Below, one piece after another: positions 56,554-64,000 of a stretch of DNA of 64,000 nucleotides (within the stretch, counting starts at the first letter, position 1; every line of letters begins with the position of its first letter). Below the pieces are notes generated by a model that saw only the letters and a program-made list of their open reading frames with translations, was not told the DNA's origin and did not search any database. Origin of the DNA: Euglena gracilis. Taxonomy: Eukaryota; Euglenida; Euglenophyceae; Euglenales. The stretch covers positions 6,111,693 to 6,175,692 of the forward strand of contig CP154954.1 of NCBI GenBank assembly GCA_039621445.1. Reading direction: 5' to 3'. The translations under genes and the position numbers were made by a program.

Positions 56554-56720
56554 AATAGTAATAATAATGTAAATAATAATAATAATAATTGCTTACTAAA
56601 AAAATAATTATAAATATATACTATATGAAAAATAAACAACAACAACAAGGATAATGATTTGAAAAAAAGAACATGAATAAATAAATGAAGAAATAAATAA
56701 ACAAATAAACCCGCTGGCAT
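56375..56720. repeat. Trinucleotide microsatellites (ATA/AAT)n and (AAC)n
   Basis: AATATT/AATAAT at 56380-56490, (AAC)n at 56488-56550, AAT again to 56595, AAT/AAAT to 56710. Poly-Leu/Tyr frames across it are artefacts. Confidence 0.95.
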
Positions 56721-57479
56721 ATTAATCAGGCTGGAGAATTTCATGAGGACCCTTGGGGGGGCAGCTGGCTGGGGGAAAAATGCCGGCTGGGTCCTGGGGG
56801 GGGGGGAGGTCCTACCAGCTGCCGGGCTGGACCCGGCTGGTACCCAAAAACAGACAAAAGCACAGCTGGCTTGGATTTCTGGGTGAAAACTACCCCCCCC
56901 TATGTCCAATGACCGGTAACCTCTGTCCTCTGACCGGGGGGGGGGGGTGGTCGTTGGACATGGGGTCAAAAGAAAGTTGGTGGGTACCCGGGTCCCTACC
57001 CACCCAAAAATGCCCAAATTTCCCTTCCGGCGCTTTGCGGCGAAAATTTTGGGCAATTTTGACAAATTTTTGTCCAAAAAGTGTCAAAAATGGCATTTTG
57101 GCCAAATTTTTGGCCAATTTTTGGGCAAAATTTTTCGTCCCGGCGCTTCACGCCGGGACCAAAAATTTGGTCAAACCTCCGAAAAGGTGTCCTCTGACCG
57201 GGGGGGGTGGTCATTGGACATAGGGGGGTCGTTGGACATAGGGGGGGGGGGTACTTACAAGGACATTGAAGCAATGGGCCTGGATTAGCCAGGCTGCGAA
57301 AACGTCATTTCCACTCGATATCCAAGGAATTGTCTGATTCAGGCAAACAAGCAGGAGGTATTTCAGCTCACTGCTTGGGCCAAATTCTCAAACTTGGAAA
57401 TTGGCAAAAGAAAGGCTGAAACCAATGTCTGTCCCATGCCAGAAAAGTGTGGATAAAAAAAAGGCAGCAGCTTGGCCAC

Positions 57480-57641
57480 CTGCTCCTCCTCCGCCACGGA
57501 GCTCTCCTCGAACGACAGGCACGTCTGCAGCGTGCTCTCCGGGCTGTTGGAGCGGCGGCGGGACCCCACGGAGGACTCCCGGCCGACGTTCTCCCGCGAG
57601 GAACGCACCTTTGGGGGCACGCGCTCCGTCCCCAGGGGGCG
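57480..57641 (-). CDS. Orphan exon: Ser/Arg-rich
   Basis: Acceptor TGCCCCAG, donor GAGCAG/GTGGCC, phase 0-0, every codon G/C-ending. Reads RPLGTERVPPKVRSSRENVG, RRRSNSPESTLQTC and EESSVAEEEQ; looks like a disordered, phosphorylatable segment. Confidence 0.65.
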
Positions 57642-58853
57642 CTGGGGCAGCAATCAGGCAACTACGGTCACCTCCCATTTCGGTGCCATAGTCGGCCCTG
57701 GTGGGACCTGGTCGGCCCTGGTCGGCAAATAGTCGGCCATGGGTTTGCCAACAAAAACAAGAGAATGAAAAAATGAGCACCCATCACGGATATACAGTGT
57801 CATTTTAAGCGCTTTCGCTCACTTTATTTCATTTACGTTATTATTCATATGTTTTATTATTTATACTTATTGTTTATTTGTGTTGTCTTTACCCACTTTT
57901 GCCCACTTTCATCTGTTTTTGGCCACCTTTAGGCAACTTTTGGTCGTTTTGGCATCTTTGGCCGCTGTTTCAGGTGGGGGTTCCGGCCAGGGCCAACCAG
58001 GGCCGACCAGGGCCAACGAGGGCCGACTTTGCCATTTGTCAGCCGATGCCCACAGGAAATGGTGGTCAAGGTCTTCCCTGGCTTGCGTTGTTTTGGCCAT
58101 CATTGCCGCCGTTACCAATTTCCCCCCAATTTTTGCCCCACTTTTGCCCATTTTTTGCCACTTTTGGCCCGCTTTTGCCTGTTTCTCTGTTTATTTCGAC
58201 ACGTTCAAGCAAAAGGTGACCAAGTCAAAAGAAGGATGTGACCAAAAGGGACCAAAGAGCAGTCAAAAATGACCAGAAGTCACCAAACAATCAACAGAAG
58301 CGGTCTCAAGTGGGCAAAAGTGGCCAAAAAGGAGCAGAAGGAGCCTCAAGTGGGCAAAAATGGCCAAAAAAAAAGGTGAAGAAAACCGTCTGAAGCAGTA
58401 AAAGGTGGCCAAAACTTGGCAAAAGTGGCCAAAGCACTCAAAAGCATCAAAGAGCAGTCAGCAGTCAACAATGTTGGCCAAATGAATCAAAAAAGTCAGC
58501 AAAAGTGGCCAGAAGCAGTCAAAAGCATAAAAGGAACGGCCAAAAGTCGGTGTCCGAAAGCGGTCAATGCATTATGTATGTGCTCTGTGCACGTGTGCTG
58601 TGGTGCGTGTGTGTGAGGCGCCCCTGTGCACTTTCAATAATAATTGTGTAAACGTTGCAACTGTTGCCAAATGAACCAAATGTTGAGCCCAATTGTTGTT
58701 AACAACAATTGGGCTCTGGACAAAATTTCTCAGCCACACAAACCGAGGAGGGTGAGGCACAGATACAACTGAGGCGAGCGTGCAAAAACCTGTCTTTTGT
58801 TGTTTGCCCACAAGCATAAGCTCATACAACGCACGTGCTCTTCAATAATGATG

Positions 58854-58856
<3 letters not shown>

Positions 58857-58896
<40 letters not shown>

Positions 58897-58897
58897 A
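58857..58897 (+). repeat. (CTG)n trinucleotide repeat
   Basis: About 13 CTG/TGC units, non-coding by position. Confidence 0.9.
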
Positions 58898-58994
58898 TGA
58901 CGACGACCACAATGATACGATACAATGGGGACCCTGAGATCTACATCCCATCTTGCCACCTTGAAGAAACGAGTGCCTTTCAAAATCTTTTCCA

Positions 58995-59123
58995 GGCAGA
59001 GGCGTGTGCGGCGAGCGGTCCGACGATGGCCGGGCCTTGCTCGCCTTGGCATACTCCTTGGTGGCCGCCTCCGCCTTCTCCATCAGCAGCGCGTTGAACT
59101 TGTTGAGCTCCTTCCCCGCAGTG
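58995..59123 (-). CDS. Orphan exon: charged helix
   Basis: Acceptor TTCTGTTGCAG; reads TAGKELNKFNALLMEKAEAA then TKEYAKASKARPSSDRSPH, a probable coiled coil followed by a disordered tail. Strong codon bias; 3' edge lacks a clear GT. Confidence 0.6.
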
Positions 59124-59483
59124 CTGCAACAGAAACGCGAACCAGCTGCGAGGAAGTTGCAGTGTGAAAGACCGAGAAAAATGTCTTTGAACCGTTTGGC
59201 ACAGACCGTTGCGGTTCCGCAAGGGAGCTCGTTGGAGAAACATCAATCGGCAAAAAAAATGATTGTTTGAATTCCAAAAGATTTTTGAATTTCAAAAAAA
59301 TTGAATTTTTTGAAAGAAAATGAGTTTAACATCCTAAGCAAAGAGAAGTTGGGGATCGGAGGTTGTTTTTTCGAAATGGCGAAATACAATCTAGTGAAAT
59401 GATACAAAAATGTTGCTGTCACGGAAGTGATATTGGCATCAGTTAGCAAGGCCCACAGTGAAAAGAAAATGAAGGAAATGCAT

Positions 59484-59640
59484 GAACGAACGAACGAACG
59501 AATGATTGAATGAATGAATGGATGAAAGAATGAATGAATGAACGAACGAACAAACAAACAAACAAACAAACAAACAAACAAACAAACAAACAAACAAATG
59601 GATGAATGAATGAATGAATGAATGCATAAATAAAACAAAA
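59484..59640. repeat. Tetranucleotide repeats (GAAC/GAAT)n and (AAAC)n
   Basis: CGAA/TGAA units at 59484-59548 and 59595-59635 around an AAAC block at 59548-59596. Confidence 0.95.
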
Positions 59641-60226
59641 AAAAACAGAAACAAAAGTGGGCGGGGAAGAGGCTTGTAACCAACCCTCACTTTAATTGCA
59701 TCCATCAGCAATCTGTTATCATCTTCACTTGACCCTGACACTGACTCAAATCCTAAGTCAAACCCCTCAAGTGCACAGTGGGCATATGGGGGCAAGGTGT
59801 CAGTGGCTGAAATAGTTGGGCTGGTTGGAAAGGGCTGACAACCTAGTGGGAGGATCCAAGGTGGACCAGAGCAAGAACGTGGTCGAAACTGATCTAAAAG
59901 AAAACTCAGGATTGAGACCCAAACCATGTGTCTCCGTTTTTTTTTGGAATTTATGAGGAACTAAACCCGACCCCCCACTTATAACCCCCCCCCCCTCGGG
60001 CCCAACCACTAAACCGTGACTTATACCCCCCCCCCTGGGAAGACATGAGAAGGCAAAGAGAACCGCCAAGGCTGTGACCACCCCACTTATAACCTCCCCC
60101 TCGGGGCCAACCACTAAACAGGATCCTATAACCCCCGGGGGGGTTATAAGTGAGGGGGGGGGGTACTTTCTTTTCGCACCTGAGGTACAGGGAAGCCACG
60201 TGAACAAATTGCTTGTGCCATGAAAG

Positions 60227-60348
60227 TCAGTGCTTCATCAACTTGGAGATCCCATGTTCGTCCCCGGTGAGGTTATGTGCACACCTTCGGATGAGCCGCT
60301 GCATCACTGTCCGCTGTAAGAAGTGCACGTGGCTGTCATATGCCGGAG
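60227..60348 (-). CDS. VASt paralogue, last exon (stop)
   Basis: Acceptor TCCTGTAG. Encodes PAYDSHVHFLQRTVMQRLIR and RCAHNLTGDEHGISKLMKH then TGA. V.F...T....I is the last VASt strand and helix. Confidence 0.85.
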
Positions 60349-63300
60349 CTACAGGACTGATCGGGGAGAAAGAAAACTGGGGCACGTGGTGTGCAGTTCC
60401 ATTTCTTGAAACCAGAGTTTCTTGAAGACAGAGACAAAGCGGCGGCTAGCACAGGGCTGGGAAACCGTGCAGAACCCACGGGGAGAGTGCCACCTCCCCC
60501 CCCTCCAGCACGCATGCCGCACGCATGGAAAAGCCATACGGGGACCACAAGGCAAGAGGGGGAAGAAAAGCCCAGCCGCCAAACAGACGGGAATCCACCA
60601 GGGGACAGCAGGCCAAGGGAGGGGGCAAGCAGGAAAGGCCAGGGAAACCCCAGTGGTGAAAGAGGGTCAAAGCAAAAGGAAAAATATGTAATATGTATAC
60701 ATACATAAGTATATATAATATATAAATATACAAAATATATGCAAAAATATATAGAAAAACATATAGAATAACATCCGATCAAAATCCAAATATATATAAC
60801 ATATAATCCAAAACACAAATATCCACCTCCGAACGACCGGGGACGAATCACGAGGTGGGACGGCGCCACTGCTGCGCTGCCTCCCGAGCACTCCTGGCCA
60901 GAGCGACCCCCGCCTTTCCGTTGAGCGGCTCGTTGCCGGCCACGAAGCCCAGCTCCACCCGGAACGACGTGCCGTACGGGGCCCTGGCAGGCCGCGGCAC
61001 GCCTCGCATGCAACAGCGGCGTGCGGTGGAAGGCGGGGCACGTCAGCCGGCCCGGGTGGAGTCTCATTTCCGACGGTCGACTCCATCCCACCTGCCAGGG
61101 TTGGGGCGGTACAGGCCGTCTGTTTACCTGGTGGGATTTTCCACCCTGGCCCGGGAGGTGGGGGCTCAGACCCAAGTTTGATGTAAGGGCAGATGGGACT
61201 TGGACCCCCCCCCTCCCGTTCCTTAAACGGTGGCGTCAGGGTGGCCGATTTTCGGCCCGGCGCAAGGCACAAGCGACAGGTCGAATTTTTTTTGCCGAAA
61301 GTGGCCGGTAATGCCATTTTGGCATTTTGGCGGCATTTTGGCACCTTTTTCCGCAAAAGTTGTTAGATGCTAAAATTTTTCACCCCTCCCCACTTCCAGG
61401 CTTCCCATTCAGCCCTGCCTGGGGTCATCTCAAAGAGTAGTGAGAAGGGACAACCCAGGGAGGAAAAGAAAATTTTGGAACCCCTCTCCAGGGAAGGTGA
61501 TGGGTGACTTGGTTGTGACGAATATTTGGGTTGTTGAAATTGGGAATTGAAAAGAAGGCAACCCAGGTCGAGCACACACAATGCCAAAGCCTGGTCCCCT
61601 GGGGTACAGCTGCTATGCTGGACCACGAGCTTCGTGCCCTCCGGCGTGCGACAGAAGACAAAGAGCTGCCGCTCCAGCACTTGCACCACCCTCTTGGTCG
61701 AGGGCAGCCCAGTCTGGCCGGCAGGAAATAAGGCCAGGTCAGACCGGAAAAAGGAGGGGGGGGGAATGCTATTTTTTTTCACCCCACAGGAATATGAAGA
61801 AGAGATGTTTTTGGCATCCTCACCAGGGGTCGGAGTAACAATGCACTTGATTTTTTACCTGGAAAATTTGCGGTTTCAACAAAAAAAGAATATTATTTTA
61901 AGGGGGAAAAAAAACTAGTCATTAGCGGACGAAAGCTGTCAGTATGACCCAGGTATTGGCCGACTGTCAAGGAAGGATATAAAGAACGTTCACAAGAGTA
62001 GCCCAGCACCCAGGAAGTTGGATTCAGGTGGTTTCCCAATGGGGAGCATCCCCAAAGGGAGGAATGATTGGGTGGCAACAGTGGTCCACACAGAATGGGA
62101 ACTGTCGACAGCTGCACAGTGGTGGTTGGTGTTGGTGGGGCGGCAGAGCACACACCCAGAGGCCCCACCTGCTGCGCAGGAAAGGATTTGTCCTCATCCC
62201 CCTGATGGGAGACGTTGGGGTTTAGGGGTGCACTGTCAACCACACCGCTCAAAAATCACCCCCAGCACTGTGGCGCACTGCTGAAGCCGCCCACCGTTTT
62301 CTGGCGCAATAAACACCCGTATCCGGACAACTTCATCTGCACACCTTAATGTATATAACTTATGCATGTACGTATTTTTACATATATTTTTGTAATATTT
62401 ATATACATGTGCATATATATATGTATATATGTACATACATATATATATAGTTTTTGCAAAAATATTTCCTGCGTTCCACGGGCCGGACCGCTTCTCCAGC
62501 AGCAGTCACCCGAGGGGGGGGGGGTACGCCATACCCACTGTGGGGTCCAGAACGGCCACCCGGTTTCGCGGTCGCGCCAGCCCGGGCTGGCCGGGGCGTA
62601 GATGGTGGACTCCCACGTGACCTGCCGCTGGCCGGCCCACGCCTGCGCGTACGGCACCGCCTGCCCCTCCGGCCCGACGCACTGCCAGTCGCCGAGTGAC
62701 AGCCGGCTGTCCCCCCGGGCACCCCCAGGGCAGGCCGGGCTGAGCACCCACAGACACGCGTGCTGCCCCGGGGGGAACTGCCGCCTCACAGGTCAGCGGG
62801 TACCAGGAACGCTGACACTTTCCCGGGCGGAAACAAGCCGGATACCCGCCCCTCCTGGTCCCCCACCGCCCTGGGGGGGGGGGGGCAAGCCAGCACCTTT
62901 TCTTTAGCCAGCACACAGGACCCCCCCCCAGGGTCTCCTCAAGAAAACGCTTGCTGTCATGCTGGAAAAAAGGTGCTGGCTGAACAGGAGTAGGGACGAG
63001 GTCACGACCAAATGCTCACATTTTTCAAAAACACCACCCCACTCCTGGGGGGGGGGGGGTCCCTCCTGCCCACACACCCAAAATCCAGCCAAAATCGGCT
63101 GAGAACCCCTGAACAAAAAATTCTGGCCCGGCCTTCCAGCCTGGCCCTCCAAAAGCGCAAAAGTTTGACTCATGGCACACCCCACCCCTCGGGAGGTGAG
63201 GTAACTTGGACCCTCAAAAAAAAAAAAAGACGGAAAAAAACACAGGAAAAAAAACATCAAAAACCCACAAATAAACGCAAAAAGACGCCAGCAGCATTTA

Positions 63301-63898
63301 AATTCCTTCAGGTGCATCCTCGAGATAATTTAGTTGTTTCACCTTCTCTGGGGTAAAAAATTTTTCATGGAACTAAACTTTGCTGCGTTTCGATTGGATT
63401 TTGGAAGCATGTTGTTTCTAAATCATGCAATTTGTTGTCCAAATTACAAAATTTGAGAAAAAATTGGTCTCATGGATAAAAATCGGGATCAAAGGGTGAC
63501 ATTTTTCCAAGCCAAAACACATTCTCCACATATAAAAACACATTTGTGTCACCCCCTCCTGTTTGTACTAAAAAAAAAAACTCAATCAGCAAAACTAGCA
63601 GGAAGGATAGTTGACTGAAGACAGCGATTCCACGACAATATCGGCCCACGAAGAACATGAAATTGCAGGAGTTTTTAGGCGCCGGGGTTCAGTGACGGCT
63701 CCGGGTTCCACCATGAGACCGGGTCCAGTTCAGGGACATGCACACATCCCCCGCCTGATCCCCCGCCCTTTCCGGCCCACCCTGTGCCTGGTGGTACTCC
63801 GGCATCATGGGGCTGTCGGGGTTGGCGAAGGCAGCGAGGACGGCCTCGATGTCCGCCCCCGGGACAAACACCGCCCGCAGGCAGTGTTGCCCGCCGCA
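60227..63898 (-). CDS. VASt-domain protein, C-terminal part (second paralogue), 5 exons seen
   Basis: Exons 63898-63788, 62720-62535, 61713-61608, 61002-60862 and 60348-60227 join in phase to 221 residues and a stop. The whole stretch is a VASt domain: VPGADIEAVLAAFANPDSPM, EYHQARGDSRLSLGDWQCV (across a junction), TKRVVQVLERQLFVF and KLVVQHSSC, APYGTSFRVELGFVAG, and HVHFLQRTVMQRLIRR. Family knowledge as for the GRAM-VASt gene; a GRAM domain would be expected upstream, outside the window. Unlike gene 2 it ends shortly after VASt (ISKLMKH), with no C-terminal membrane helix, so membrane attachment would differ. Three junctions are GT-AG, one (62721-63787) is non-conventional; the last uses GTCCCA. 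Confidence 0.85.
60862..61002 (-). CDS. VASt paralogue, exon 4
   Basis: Acceptor ATGCGAG, donor GCGCC/GTCCCA. Encodes VPRPARAPYGTSFRVELGFV and AGNEPLNGKAGVALARSARE. If unspliced the frame would stop at 60848; splicing to exon 5 restores the VASt end. Confidence 0.75.
61608..61713 (-). CDS. VASt paralogue, exon 3
   Basis: Acceptor CCGGCCAG, donor CAGCT/GTACCC. Encodes TGLPSTKRVVQVLERQLFVF and CRTPEGTKLVVQHSS. Confidence 0.85.
62342..62452. repeat. TA/TG microsatellite
   Basis: TATA/GTATA-type tract in the intron between 62534 and 61714. Confidence 0.85.
62535..62720 (-). CDS. VASt paralogue, exon with RGD..L.LGDW
   Basis: Encodes ARGDSRLSLGDWQCVGPEGQ, AVPYAQAWAGQRQVTWESTI and GWPFWTPQW. Donor AGTGG/GTATGG, phase 0. 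Joining after EYHQ recreates the family pattern H..RGD....G.W. Confidence 0.85.
62721..63787 (-). other. Non-conventional (euglenid-type) intron in the VASt paralogue
   Basis: Starts GCACAG (CAG at +4..+6) and ends CTGGGGGT (CTG at -8..-6); no GT-AG. The join is phase 0 and gives EYHQARGDSRLSLGDW, the expected VASt sequence. Contains C/G-run modules (62860-62930, 63040-63060). Confidence 0.8.
63788..63898 (-). CDS. VASt paralogue, first visible exon
   Basis: Encodes CGGQHCLRAVFVPGADIEAV then LAAFANPDSPMMPEYHQ, the first strand and helix of VASt. 5' edge is the AG at 63899; earlier AGs at 63924 or so are possible. Confidence 0.75.
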
Positions 63899-64000
63899 CT
63901 TTTGACGTAGGGCCAGGAGCTCAGGAGTTGGGTGTTGACCCCCAACTGAGGAGCAGAGCTGAGGAGCAGTATGGCGAGCACGACCGAAAAATGTTGCCCC

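Larger units (their letters stand above)
54342..60226. other. Upstream region of the TRP channel with unassigned exon-like stretches
   Basis: Holds three stretches with coding codon bias (56184-56310, 57480-57641, 58995-59123), C/G-run modules, an A-rich CAAAAAATG repeat (54620-55100), trinucleotide microsatellites (56375-56720), a CTG repeat (58857-58897) and tetranucleotide repeats (59484-59640). The ankyrin part of the channel, if any, or a separate gene should lie here. Confidence 0.5.

Noticed and set aside
56418-57077. Poly-Leu/Tyr open frame of 219 codons
   Set aside because: Translation of AAC/AAT microsatellites.

Overview
The window looks like nuclear DNA of a euglenid (Euglena-type) protist. 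It has no bacterial gene layout: coding sequence is confined to short GC-rich exons (mostly 50-240 bp, nearly every third codon position G or C) separated by introns of 0.1-5 kb that are full of C-runs facing G-runs, (TA)n/(CA)n/(GGGT)n microsatellites and inverted-repeat elements. Most reconstructable introns follow GT-AG, but at least three join exons at non-GT/AG borders that carry CAG at +4..+6 and CTG at -8..-6, the pairing signature described for euglenid non-conventional introns. TTAGGG-type telomeric repeats occur at several interstitial places. I assigned the organism from these features only; no database search was possible.

I could rebuild five protein-coding genes, all on the minus strand and head to tail. 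From low to high coordinate they are: (1) 1991-4797, a complete four-exon MAPEG protein like microsomal glutathione S-transferase 3 (144 aa); (2) 6199-29785, a 15-exon GRAM-VASt protein (at least 665 aa, 5' end not found) with two C-terminal membrane segments, of the Lam/Aster/VAD1 type of contact-site sterol carrier; (3) 31090-40631, a nine-exon histidine-phosphatase-superfamily protein (about 351 aa) with an N-terminal membrane anchor; (4) 44109-54341 and possibly further upstream, a TRP channel of TRPV-like type (S1 to S6 and C-terminus, 385 aa seen); (5) 60227-63898, the C-terminal half of a second VASt-domain protein whose 5' part lies beyond the window. Reading phase was checked at each proposed exon border; within each rebuilt gene the coding length is a multiple of three, and the few uncertain junctions are marked.

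Between genes 4 and 5 (about 56-59 kb) and at 43.9 kb are exon-like stretches with strong coding codon bias that I could not attach to a gene. The rest is intron or intergenic DNA containing several families of terminal-inverted-repeat or foldback elements, satellite-like tandem repeats and microsatellites. Many long open frames (poly-IY, poly-P, poly-L) are artefacts of simple repeats. No rRNA, tRNA, CRISPR or bacterial operon was seen.

Functionally the window combines lipid/sterol transfer at membrane contacts (genes 2 and 5), a cation channel (gene 4), a membrane-anchored phosphatase-fold protein (gene 3) and a membrane glutathione/eicosanoid-type enzyme (gene 1). There is no evidence that they form one pathway; eukaryotic neighbours here are probably transcribed separately and may be trans-spliced.
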